This document shows, piece by piece, positions 34,313 through 41,197 of a DNA stretch of 41,197 bases. Made by a program: the position numbers and the translations under genes. Location: NCBI RefSeq assembly GCF_937874145.1, contig NZ_CALNBI010000025.1:1-41197 (forward strand). The letters run 5' to 3'. Position 1 is the stretch's first letter; every line of letters begins with the position of its first letter. The stretch comes from an uncultured Chitinophaga sp. GTDB lineage: Bacteria; Bacteroidota; Bacteroidia; Chitinophagales; Chitinophagaceae. The notes beneath the pieces are model-generated. The model was not told the DNA's origin. It did not search any database and saw nothing but the letters and a program-made list of their open reading frames with translations.

Positions 34313-34413
34313 TCCCCGGGTAGGGGTAAGGCGAACGGCAGGCGTCATAATACCAGCAATACATCACCAATAAGTTTTCTAAACAAAGGTGTGACAGTTA
34401 TAGGGAAACACAG

Positions 34414-34446
34414 CCATTGCGTATCCACGCAATGGTTTTTCCGTTT
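34414..34446. terminator. Second hairpin between barrel copy 3 and metF
   Basis: CCATTGCGT (34414-34422) pairs with ACGCAATGG (34427-34435), followed on the plus strand by TTTTTCCGTTTTT. It directly adjoins the metF stop and may act for both strands. The 130 bp between the two hairpins contains no supported gene. Confidence 0.6.
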
Positions 34447-35400
34447 TTAGAGGATGGAAGACACCACCTGCTGCACCACTTTAGGCTTGCCGAGCGTATA
34501 ATAATGCAGTACGGGAATGCCGGCGGCCTTCAGTTCTTTCGACTGCTGGATGAGCCATTCGGTGCCCACCAGTTCCACATCCTTGTCTGTTTTGCATTTG
34601 AGCACCTCGTTGGCGAACTCGTCGGGCATGTCTACATGGAAAATGCGCGGCAGTACGGTCAGCTGCTTTTTGGAGGTGAGGGGCTTGAGGCCGGGGATGA
34701 TGGGTACGGTGATCCCGTTTTCACGGCATTTGGCCACGAAATCGAAGAATTTTTTATTGTCGAAGAACATCTGGGTCACGATGTAATCGGCCCCGCCGTC
34801 TACTTTTTTCTTCAGGTAGTTCATGTCGGTCTGCAGGTTGGGGGCTTCGAAATGCTTTTCGGGATATCCGGCCACGCCGATGCAGAATTTGGTTTTGATG
34901 CCGCCCTGGAGGTCTTCTTCGAGGTACATGCCGTTGTTCATGTTCACGACCTGCTGGAGGAGCTCGGTGGCGTAGCGGTGGCCGTTGGGGTGGGCTTCGA
35001 AGAAGGTTTCGTTCTTGGGAGCGTCTCCGCGCAGTACCAGCACGTTGTCGATGCCGAGGAAGTTCAGGTCGATGAGGGCGTTTTCGGTTTCTTCTTTGGA
35101 GAAGCCGCCGCAGATGAGGTGGGGCACCGCGTCGACCTTGTAATGGTTCATGATGGCGGCGCAGATGCCCACAGTGCCGGGGCGCTTGCGGATCTCCACC
35201 TTGTCGAACGAACCGTCGGCCCGCTTCTTGAACATATGCTCGCTGCGATGGTAGGTCACATTAATATATGCCGGGTTGAACTCCATCAGCGGGTCCAGGT
35301 GTTCCCAGATGGAATCAATGCTTTTCCCTTTGAGCGGCGGCAGGATTTCGAAAGAGATCAGGGTGTCTTTCGCCTGGGCGATATGTTCGGTGACTTTCAT
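34447..35400 (-). CDS. metF: 5,10-methylenetetrahydrofolate reductase
   Basis: 317 residues, a TIM-barrel flavoprotein that reduces methylene-THF to methyl-THF for methionine synthesis. Visible family features: the N-terminal ISFEILPPLKGKS with the catalytic Glu, INVTYHRSE, the VLVLRGD region with GDAPKNE, ICIGVAGYPEKH-type segment (FCIGVAGYPEKH), and LKKKVDGGADYIVTQMFFDNKKFFDF. No methyltransferase gene is adjacent and I see no SAM riboswitch upstream. Confidence 0.95.
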   Translation of the reverse strand: MKVTEHIAQAKDTLISFEILPPLKGKSIDSIWEHLDPLMEFNPAYINVTYHRSEHMFKKRADGSFDKVEIRKRPGTVGICAAIMNHYKVDAVPHLICGGFSKEETENALIDLNFLGIDNVLVLRGDAPKNETFFEAHPNGHRYATELLQQVVNMNNGMYLEEDLQGGIKTKFCIGVAGYPEKHFEAPNLQTDMNYLKKKVDGGADYIVTQMFFDNKKFFDFVAKCRENGITVPIIPGLKPLTSKKQLTVLPRIFHVDMPDEFANEVLKCKTDKDVELVGTEWLIQQSKELKAAGIPVLHYYTLGKPKVVQQVVSSIL

Positions 35401-35428
35401 GATGATAGCGCTTTCTGTAAAAGCCCCG

Positions 35429-35436
35429 CAAAAATA
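35429..35436 (-). promoter_or_regulatory. -7 promoter element of metF
   Basis: The minus strand reads TATTTTTG, an exact TAnnTTTG, about 28 bp before the ATG. No convincing -33 element is seen at the usual distance. Confidence 0.45.
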
Positions 35437-35504
35437 ATATATCCCCCAATAATTAACTAATAGCCAATAAATGGTTAAAATACTTCATCTATAGCCTAAA
35501 ACCG

Positions 35505-35533
35505 TTGTCCATTCGCCGATTTTATTATTTTTG
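35505..35533 (+). promoter_or_regulatory. Promoter of lptB
   Basis: TTG at 35505-35507, 18 bp, then TATTTTTG at 35526-35533, matching the Bacteroidota -33/-7 pair. The ATG follows 14 bp later, so the leader is under 10 nt. Confidence 0.6.
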
Positions 35534-35547
35534 CCCAGATTCTAACT

Positions 35548-36315
35548 ATGGCATTAAGGATACATACGCAGCAATTGGTGAAGCGCTACCGGACGAGAAC
35601 GGTAGTGAACCACGTTTCGGTGGAGGTGACGCAGGGCGAGATCGTAGGGCTGCTGGGCCCCAACGGCGCTGGTAAGACCACTACTTTTTATATGGTAGTG
35701 GGGCTGATCAAGCCGGATGAGGGGGAAGTGTTCCTCAACGACATCAATATTACCAAACTGCCCATGTACAAAAGAGCGCAGATGGGTATTGGCTACCTTC
35801 CCCAGGAAGCCAGCGTATTCCGTAAACTCAGCGTGGAAGACAATATCGCCGCCGTGCTGGAAATGACGAAGCTGACAAAGGCGGAGCAGAAAGACAAGCT
35901 CGAAAGCCTGCTCAGCGAATTCCGCCTGCAGCACGTGAGGAAAAGTCCGGGCGACGTCCTCTCCGGCGGGGAGCGCCGGCGTACCGAGATTGCGCGCGCC
36001 CTGGCCGTGGACCCCAAGTTCATCCTGCTCGACGAGCCCTTCGCCGGCATCGATCCCATCGCCGTGGAAGACATCCAGGGCATCGTAGCCAAACTCAAAT
36101 ACCGCAATATCGGCATCCTCATTACCGACCACAACGTACAGGAGACCCTTTCCATCACCGACCGCGCCTATCTGCTCTTCGAAGGCAAGATCCTCAAAGC
36201 CGGGTCCGCCGAAGAACTCGCGGAAGATGAACAGGTGAGAAAAGTGTATCTTGGCCAGAATTTCGTGCTCAGAAGGAAAGATTACCTCGACGAAGCCGCA
36301 AAACAAGTAGAATAA
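35548..36315 (+). CDS. lptB: LPS export ABC transporter ATP-binding protein
   Basis: 255 residues. Walker A GPNGAGKT at 37-44, Q-loop in GYLPQEASVF, signature LSGGERRRTEIARAL, Walker B FILLDEPFAGIDPIAVEDIQ and the H-loop ITDHNVQETL. The sequence around the signature and Walker B is specific to LptB, which powers extraction of lipopolysaccharide from the inner membrane with LptFG and LptC. It is 29 bp upstream of the GH3-type synthetase and likely cotranscribed. Confidence 0.95.
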   Translation: MALRIHTQQLVKRYRTRTVVNHVSVEVTQGEIVGLLGPNGAGKTTTFYMVVGLIKPDEGEVFLNDINITKLPMYKRAQMGIGYLPQEASVFRKLSVEDNIAAVLEMTKLTKAEQKDKLESLLSEFRLQHVRKSPGDVLSGGERRRTEIARALAVDPKFILLDEPFAGIDPIAVEDIQGIVAKLKYRNIGILITDHNVQETLSITDRAYLLFEGKILKAGSAEELAEDEQVRKVYLGQNFVLRRKDYLDEAAKQVE

Positions 36316-36344
36316 CCTATCACAAAACCCTGCTATAAACCGGT

Positions 36345-37868
36345 ATGAAGATATTAAGTCCAGCGCTGTCGCAATTGGCCAGACTACGGATGGGGCGCAT
36401 AGAGCACTTTATGCAGTACCCCCTGCAGGTTCAGCAGCAGGTTTTCCAGAACCTCCTGAGCGCCGCGCAGTACACCGAGTTCGGCAAGCAGTACGGATTC
36501 TCCAAAATATATAAGATCGACGAATTCAAGCAAAGGGTGCCCGTGCACACTTACGAAACCATGAAGCCCTATATCCAGCGCGTTATGGAAGGCGAGCAGA
36601 ACGTCATCTGGAACACTCCTATCAAATGGTTCGCGAAATCCTCCGGAACCACGGCCGACAAAAGCAAGTTCATTCCCGTATCCGTCGAAAGCCTCGACGA
36701 ATGCCACTACCGCGCCGGCCGCGACGTGTTTTCCCTGTATTATAACAACTTCCCCGACGCCGACGTGCTCACCGGCAAGTCGCTCGTTATCGGCGGAAGC
36801 CACCAGGTCAACAAACTTTCCCCTGATTCCGACAGCTATTACGGCGACCTGAGCGCCGTGATGCTCCAGAATATGCCGTTTTACGGCAACCTCCTCCGCA
36901 CGCCCGACCTCTCCATCGCGCTGATGGATGAATGGGAAGAAAAGATCGAGCGGATGGCCCAGGCCGTTATCCATGAAAATGTGACCTCCATCGCCGGGGT
37001 CCCCACCTGGACGATCGTCCTCATCAAGCGCATCTTCGAGCTCACAGGCACCGACAACCTGGCCGACGTCTGGCCGAACCTGGAGGTATACATGCATGGT
37101 GGCGTGAGCTTCACGCCCTACCGCGAACAGTTCAAGAAGCTGATCCGCAAGCCCGACATGAACTACCTGGAATCCTACAACGCTTCCGAAGGCTTCTTCG
37201 CCGCGCAGGACGTGATCGGGGAAGAAGGGTTGCTGCTGTTCCTGCAGCATGGTATTTTTTATGAATTCATGCCGATGGAAGAGCTGGGGAAAGAGTTCCC
37301 GCGGACGCTGCAGCTGCACGAAGTGGAGCTGGGCAGGAATTACGCATTGATCATCAGCACTAACGGCGGCCTGTGGCGCTACCTGCTGGGGGATACGGTG
37401 CAGTTCGTTTCGCTGGCGCCTTACCGCATCCGGGTGAGCGGCCGCACGAAATCTTTCATCAATGCCTTCGGGGAAGAGCTCATCGTCGACAATTCCGATA
37501 AAGCCATCGCGGAAGCCTGTGCCGCCACAGGGGCCGTGGTGAACGATTATACCGCCGCGCCCATCTACTTCAGCGAAGGCGAAGCCGGCGGGCACGAGTG
37601 GCTGGTGGAGTTCGAGCAGCAGCCTTCCAGCATCGACGCGTTCGTTGACGTGCTCGACCGCGCGCTTAAAACCATCAATTCCGACTACGAAGCCAAGCGC
37701 CATAAAGACATGGCCCTGCGCCGGCCCACGTTGCACTCCCTGCAGCCGGGCACGTTTACGGAATGGCTCAAAAGCAAAGGGAAACTGGGCGGCCAGCATA
37801 AAGTGCCCCGCCTGAACAACGAAAGAAACGTGCTGGAAGAAATCCTCCGGTTTATTGAAAAACAATAG
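36345..37868 (+). CDS. GH3 (auxin-responsive-promoter type) acyl-acid amido synthetase family protein
   Basis: 507 residues, full length for bacterial members of the GH3 adenylate-forming family. ATP-binding motif 1 is FAKSSGTTADKSKFIP (SSGTT at 99-103), motif 2 is the Y-x-x-SEGFFA segment (YNASEGFFA) and motif 3 is LLGDTVQF. Plant members conjugate acids such as indole acetate or jasmonate to amino acids; the acid used by bacterial homologues is not known. It follows lptB by 29 bp, so a role related to the envelope or lipid acids is possible but only inferred. fabG follows after 60 bp. Confidence 0.9.
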   Translation: MKILSPALSQLARLRMGRIEHFMQYPLQVQQQVFQNLLSAAQYTEFGKQYGFSKIYKIDEFKQRVPVHTYETMKPYIQRVMEGEQNVIWNTPIKWFAKSSGTTADKSKFIPVSVESLDECHYRAGRDVFSLYYNNFPDADVLTGKSLVIGGSHQVNKLSPDSDSYYGDLSAVMLQNMPFYGNLLRTPDLSIALMDEWEEKIERMAQAVIHENVTSIAGVPTWTIVLIKRIFELTGTDNLADVWPNLEVYMHGGVSFTPYREQFKKLIRKPDMNYLESYNASEGFFAAQDVIGEEGLLLFLQHGIFYEFMPMEELGKEFPRTLQLHEVELGRNYALIISTNGGLWRYLLGDTVQFVSLAPYRIRVSGRTKSFINAFGEELIVDNSDKAIAEACAATGAVVNDYTAAPIYFSEGEAGGHEWLVEFEQQPSSIDAFVDVLDRALKTINSDYEAKRHKDMALRRPTLHSLQPGTFTEWLKSKGKLGGQHKVPRLNNERNVLEEILRFIEKQ

Positions 37869-37928
37869 GGAAAGGCGTAATTTAGATACCTTCGCCCATC
37901 AGACTAAAGTTAAAACTACACAGTTACA

Positions 37929-38678
37929 ATGAAATTACTCGACAACAAAGTAGCCATCGTTACAGGTGCCAGCCGCGGGATCGGTGAAGCGATTGCCCTG
38001 AAATTTGCAGAACATGGCGCAAATGTTGCTTTTACGTACGTAAGCTCAGACGAAAAAGCAAAAGCGCTCGAAGCCAGGTTACAGGCCCTGGGCGTGAAAG
38101 CGAAGGCATACAAGAGCAATGCAGGCGTATTCGAAGAGTGCGAAGCGCTGGTGAATGATGTGGTGAAAGAGTTTGGCACTGTTGATATCTGCGTAAACAA
38201 CGCCGGGATTTCCAAAGACAACCTGATCCTCCGCATGAGCCCCGAACAGTGGGACGATGTGATGGACGTGAACCTGAAGAGCGTTTTCAATATGACGAAA
38301 CTGGTGGTGCGCCCGATGATGAAAGCCAAGAGCGGCAGCATCATCAACATGAGCTCCATCATCGGTATGAAAGGCAATGCGGGCCAGAGCAGCTACGCGG
38401 CATCCAAAGCGGGGATCATCGGGTTTTCGAAGTCCATCGCGCAGGAGCTGGGCAGCCGTAACGTACGCGTGAACTCCGTGGCGCCAGGGTTCGTTGAAAC
38501 CGATATGACGCACTACCTGAAAGACGGGGAAGGCGCGAAAAACTACCTCGACAAAATTCCCCTGGGCAAATTCGGCTCGCCGGAAGACATCGCCAACGTG
38601 TGCCTCTTCCTCGCTTCCGACATGAGCGCGTACGTTACCGGGCAGACGCTGAGCGTTTGCGGCGGTCTGAATACCTGA
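37929..38678 (+). CDS. fabG: 3-oxoacyl-[acyl-carrier-protein] reductase
   Basis: 249 residues, classical SDR. TGASRGIG at 12-19 binds NADP, NNAG is at 90-93, and the catalytic Ser143, Tyr156 and Lys160 lie in SSIIG...SYAASKAG. The C-terminal end PLGKFGSPEDIANVCLFLASDMSAYVTGQTLSVCGG matches FabG. It reduces 3-oxoacyl-ACP in fatty-acid elongation. No other fab gene is adjacent, so another SDR substrate is possible, but the fit to FabG is good. TACCTTCG at 37887-37894 is a near -7 element; a strong terminator follows the gene. Confidence 0.92.
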   Translation: MKLLDNKVAIVTGASRGIGEAIALKFAEHGANVAFTYVSSDEKAKALEARLQALGVKAKAYKSNAGVFEECEALVNDVVKEFGTVDICVNNAGISKDNLILRMSPEQWDDVMDVNLKSVFNMTKLVVRPMMKAKSGSIINMSSIIGMKGNAGQSSYAASKAGIIGFSKSIAQELGSRNVRVNSVAPGFVETDMTHYLKDGEGAKNYLDKIPLGKFGSPEDIANVCLFLASDMSAYVTGQTLSVCGGLNT

Positions 38679-38699
38679 TCATAACTTATCAGCATAACA

Positions 38700-38729
38700 A
38701 AGCCGGCTCGCGAGCCGGCTTTTTTTATT
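38700..38729 (+). terminator. Terminator of fabG
   Basis: The self-complementary AAAGCCGGCTCGCGAGCCGGCTTT is split into two lines of symmetry (38700-38711 / 38712-38723), followed by a T run. Confidence 0.9.
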
Positions 38730-38778
38730 GACAAGGTTTCAATCCAAATATACAGTATATTGCAACTAAAATATAGTT
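38729..38778 (+). promoter_or_regulatory. hicAB promoter and paired operator-like repeats
   Basis: TTGACA (38729-38734) and TACAGT (38752-38757), 17 bp apart, look like a -35/-10 pair. Two inverted repeats overlap or follow the -10: ATATAC-A-GTATAT (38749-38761) and AACTA-AAATA-TAGTT (38764-38778), centres 16 bp apart. They are good candidates for HicB autoregulatory operators. Confidence 0.45.
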
Positions 38779-38820
38779 ACATCCCATGTTGTGAGCGTCT
38801 TGAACCATAAAAATTGTTAG

Positions 38821-39081
38821 ATGTCACGACAAGAAAAATTGTTAGCCCGTTTTCTCGCCGTTCCGGTAGATTTTACCTGGGATGAATTGGTGAGTATTAT
38901 GCGGTTATTTGGATTTATGGAAATCCACAAAGGACATACGGGAGGTTCACGAAGGAAGTTTACAGATGTAAGCGGCCGCCTGGTGTTATTTCATAAGCCA
39001 CATCCTGGAAACGTTGTGAAGCGGTATGTATTAAAGGATTTGATCCGATTTTTAATTTCAAAAGGTTATATACATGAATGA
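38821..39081 (+). CDS. hicA: HicA-type toxin (mRNA interferase family)
   Basis: 86 residues. The small dsRBD-like fold is suggested by DELVSIMRLFGFMEIHKGHTGGSRRKF, followed by LVLFHKPHPGNVVKRYVLKDLIRFLISKG, the HPG-containing C-terminal part of HicA. The usual GSH carrying the catalytic His reads GSR here, with nearby His in GHTGGS and HKPHPG. HicA cleaves mRNA and is neutralised by HicB. It overlaps hicB by 8 bp. The module is visibly AT-richer than its neighbours, consistent with acquisition. Confidence 0.85.
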   Translation: MSRQEKLLARFLAVPVDFTWDELVSIMRLFGFMEIHKGHTGGSRRKFTDVSGRLVLFHKPHPGNVVKRYVLKDLIRFLISKGYIHE

Positions 39082-39442
39082 AGCATTGCAGTTCAAAGAT
39101 TATCATGCAACGATTCGTTTCAGTTCTGAAGATGAAGTTTTTCATGGAAAGATTTTCGGAATTAATGACCTCGTTACATTTGAAGGCACTTCTGTTAAAG
39201 AGCTTAAAAAAGCATTTAGGGAGGCTGTCGAAGATTATATTAAGACTTGCCAGGAATCGGGCCGCGAACCAGATAAGACTTTCAAAGGAACATTTAATGT
39301 AAGGATACCGGTTCAACTGCACAAAGATGCAGCCGTTTATGCTGCAGTTCATAATATATCATTAAACGATTTTGTAAGATCAGCCATTGGCTTTGCGTTG
39401 CAACGCCCGCACGAACTGGAAGATTATTCCGGTAGGCGATAA
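39074..39442 (+). CDS. hicB: HicB-type antitoxin with ribbon-helix-helix-like C-terminus
   Basis: 122 residues. The N-terminal part (residues 5-60) has the partial RNase-H-like HicB fold: YHATIRFSSEDEVFHGKIFGINDLVTFEGTSVKELKKAFREAVEDY. The C-terminus FNVRIPVQLHKDAAVYAAVHNISLNDFVRSAI is a CopG/Arc-type DNA-binding domain, fitting autoregulation through the inverted repeats upstream. The start overlaps the hicA end, and toxin precedes antitoxin as usual for hicAB. Confidence 0.9.
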   Translation: MNEALQFKDYHATIRFSSEDEVFHGKIFGINDLVTFEGTSVKELKKAFREAVEDYIKTCQESGREPDKTFKGTFNVRIPVQLHKDAAVYAAVHNISLNDFVRSAIGFALQRPHELEDYSGRR

Positions 39443-39504
39443 GAAAAGATTTATGTCATACATATTCTTGGAATAAACTAAATCCCGTATTAAATTGGCA
39501 GTGT

Positions 39505-41034
39505 ATGATAAAGACTATCCGCACAGCCATTGCATGCGCCCTGCTGATGGGCGCCCTTCCGCTGAAAGCCCAACGCAGGCCCAACATCGTCCTCATCATC
39601 TCCGACGATCACGCCTACCAGGCCATCGGCGCCTATGGCGGCAAAAATGCCCGTACGCCCAACATCGACCGGCTCGCGCGCGAAGGCGTGAAATTCAACC
39701 GCGCATACGTCACCAACTCCATCTGCGGCCCCAGCCGCGCCGTGATCCTCACCGGGAAACACAGTCACCGCAACGGTTTCAGGGATAACGAACATTCCCG
39801 GTTCGACGGCAGCCAGAACACCTTCATCAAAGAACTCGGAAAAGCGGGTTACAATACCGCATGGATCGGGAAATGGCACCTGGAAACCCGGCCGCAGGGG
39901 TTCTCCTATTGGCAAATACTCCCCGGCCAGGGCGCTTATTACAACCCCGACTTCCTCATGATGGACGGCTCCCGCAAACATTTCGACGGGTACGTTTCCA
40001 ACGTGATCGAAGACGAAGCCGAAAAATGGCTCAACGCGCGCGATACTACGCAGCCTTTCTGCCTCGTCATCGGCCACAAAGCCACCCACCGCACCTGGAT
40101 TCCCGACACCACCGACATGGGCACCTACGAAAACACAAATTTCGAGCTGCCGCATAACTTCTTCGACAAATACGAAGGCCGCGAAGCCGCCAAAGTGCAG
40201 GAAATGAGCGTCTCCGAATCCATGCGGATGGGATATGACCTCAAAATGTTCGGCGACAGCGCAGAAGCCAACCGCGAAGGCAGCATCAAACGCATGAACC
40301 CCGCCCAACGCGCCAGGTTCGACGCTTTCTACGGCCCCATCGCCGAAGGCCTCAAAACCGTCCGCTTCACCGCAGAAGGCTTCGCCCAATGGAAGTTCCA
40401 GCGTTACATGCGCGACTATATGAGCACCGCCATCTCCCTCGACCGCAACATCGGCCGCACACTCGATTATCTTGACCAGCACGGCCTTTCCGAAAATACT
40501 ATCGTGATCTACATGTCCGACCAGGGCTTCTACCTCGGTGAGCACGGCTGGTTCGACAAACGTTTCATGTACGAAGAATCCTTCCGGACGCCCATGATCA
40601 TGCGCTACCCCGGCAAAGTGAAGCCCAATTCGGCCAGCAACGATTTCGTCATGAACCTCGACATCGCTCCCACCTTACTCGACGCCGCCGGCGTGAAGGC
40701 TCCGGAAGACATGCAGGGCGAATCCATCCTGCCGGTGCTGGCCCGCAAGGAGAAAGCGCGCAAAACCATGTATTATCATTACTACGAAAACGGGGAGCAT
40801 GCGGTATCGCCGCACTTCGGGGTGCGCAACCAACGCTATAAACTCATCCGTTTCTACACGCGCGTAAACGGTTGGGAGCTGTATGACCTGAAAAAAGACC
40901 CCTCCGAGATGAAGAACCTCATCAACAGCAAAAAGCACGAGAAAATCAAAAACAAAATGATGGCCGAGCTCCAGGCGGAAATCGGCAAATACGGCGACAC
41001 CGATGCCATGGCCATCATGAGAAAAGGCTTATAA
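39505..41034 (+). CDS. Secreted sulfatase (Cys-type, formylglycine)
   Basis: 509 residues with a signal peptide ending near LPLKAQ (residue 23). The N-terminus RRPNIVLIISDDHAYQAIGAYG carries the Ca-binding Asp34-Asp35. Cys74-Gly-Pro-Ser-Arg78 (SICGPSRAVILTGK) is the C-x-P-S-R motif whose Cys becomes formylglycine. Further active-site elements are GKWHLE and the late SDQGFYLGEHGWFDKR. It is of family S1 type and hydrolyses sulfate esters, probably of sulfated glycans, in the periplasm or outside. The maturation enzyme is not in the window. The gene ends in TTATAA shared with the convergent gene. Confidence 0.93.
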   Translation: MIKTIRTAIACALLMGALPLKAQRRPNIVLIISDDHAYQAIGAYGGKNARTPNIDRLAREGVKFNRAYVTNSICGPSRAVILTGKHSHRNGFRDNEHSRFDGSQNTFIKELGKAGYNTAWIGKWHLETRPQGFSYWQILPGQGAYYNPDFLMMDGSRKHFDGYVSNVIEDEAEKWLNARDTTQPFCLVIGHKATHRTWIPDTTDMGTYENTNFELPHNFFDKYEGREAAKVQEMSVSESMRMGYDLKMFGDSAEANREGSIKRMNPAQRARFDAFYGPIAEGLKTVRFTAEGFAQWKFQRYMRDYMSTAISLDRNIGRTLDYLDQHGLSENTIVIYMSDQGFYLGEHGWFDKRFMYEESFRTPMIMRYPGKVKPNSASNDFVMNLDIAPTLLDAAGVKAPEDMQGESILPVLARKEKARKTMYYHYYENGEHAVSPHFGVRNQRYKLIRFYTRVNGWELYDLKKDPSEMKNLINSKKHEKIKNKMMAELQAEIGKYGDTDAMAIMRKGL

Positions 41035-41197
41035 TCCCTTCCCGGGAATCTCCGCACGGAAAACTTCCATGCATTTGCGATCCTGCAGCGTAACGTAAAC
41101 GGTCCGGCCGTCGTGCCCGCCGAAAACGAGATTGCTGCAGGATTTTCCTTTTAACGGGATCTCCCGGAACACCTCGCCGTCGGGCCGCAGCATGGCG
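41029..41197 (-). CDS. SMP-30/gluconolactonase-like protein (C-terminal end only)
   Basis: The last 56 codons of a minus-strand gene whose start lies beyond the window. It reads AMLRPDGEVFREIPLKGKSC, then SNLVFGGHDGRTVYVTLQDR, then KCMEVFRAEIPGKGL and a stop. The GG-x-DG-xx-(L/V)YVT element near the C-terminus is typical of the SMP-30/gluconolactonase/LRE-like six-bladed propeller that hydrolyses sugar lactones. It overlaps the sulfatase end by 6 bp tail to tail. Confidence 0.65.
   Translation of the reverse strand, partial: AMLRPDGEVFREIPLKGKSCSNLVFGGHDGRTVYVTLQDRKCMEVFRAEIPGKGL

Noticed and set aside
35401..35547. SAM riboswitch upstream of metF
   Set aside because: The leader is only about 20-30 nt from the -7 element and shows no multi-stem structure.
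36384..37865. A 493-codon minus-strand open frame
   Set aside because: Antisense shadow of the GH3-type synthetase; a side effect of high GC and codon bias.

Overview
The window reads as a chromosomal segment of a Bacteroidota bacterium, most likely Chitinophagaceae (Chitinophaga-like). Support comes from a SusC/SusD pair, Bacteroidota-type lipoprotein signals, PorT-like barrels, TlpA-type thioredoxins with long N-terminal regions, -7 promoter elements of the TAnnTTTG type instead of TATAAT, frequent GTG/TTG starts, and moderately high GC in genes with AT-rich spacers. The genus is inferred from protein flavour, not from a search.

Layout. 1-2.8 kb (minus): the 5' part of a membrane-anchored patatin-like lipase, then heme A synthase. 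2.9-5.7 kb (plus): rnhB, rpoN and a PAP2-like membrane protein in a tight run. 6.0-7.0 kb: recA with a terminator. 7.3-9.0 kb: a flavodoxin-fold quinone/NAD(P)H oxidoreductase and a Crp/Fnr-type regulator. 9.2-12.3 kb: a J-domain membrane protein, tRNA-Thr(CGU), obgE and adk; the tRNA terminator lies inside the J-protein gene, and adk has a leader with two mutually exclusive pairings. 12.6-16.2 kb: a GH3 (NagZ-like)/beta-lactamase-family fusion and a small secreted protein behind three phased 11-bp repeats. 16.6-22.4 kb: a SusD/SusC pair and a divergent lipoprotein, separated by an intergenic region packed with repeats. 22.4-30.3 kb (minus): an AlkA-like glycosylase, cysS, two paralogous EEP hydrolases, two rhomboids (one lacking both catalytic residues) and rlmD. 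30.3-34.2 kb (plus): a TlpA-like protein and three tandem outer-membrane barrels. 34.4-38.7 kb: metF (minus), then lptB, a GH3-type acyl-amido synthetase and fabG. 38.8-39.4 kb: a small AT-rich hicAB module. 39.5-41.2 kb: a sulfatase running tail-to-tail into the end of an SMP-30/gluconolactonase-like gene.

Most of the window is housekeeping: DNA repair and recombination, tRNA and rRNA functions, nucleotide and folate metabolism, LPS export and fatty-acid synthesis. Accessory capacity is concentrated in the glycan-acquisition genes (SusCD, sulfatase, GH3 fusion), the barrel cluster and hicAB. No prophage, insertion sequence, CRISPR array or obvious defence island is visible. The least explained DNA is regulatory: the susC/lipoprotein intergenic region (five 13-bp iterons, 16-17 bp repeats and a 12-bp inverted repeat), the 11-bp phased repeats upstream of the 15.8-16.2 kb gene, the adk leader, and a sigma54-like site before the first barrel gene.
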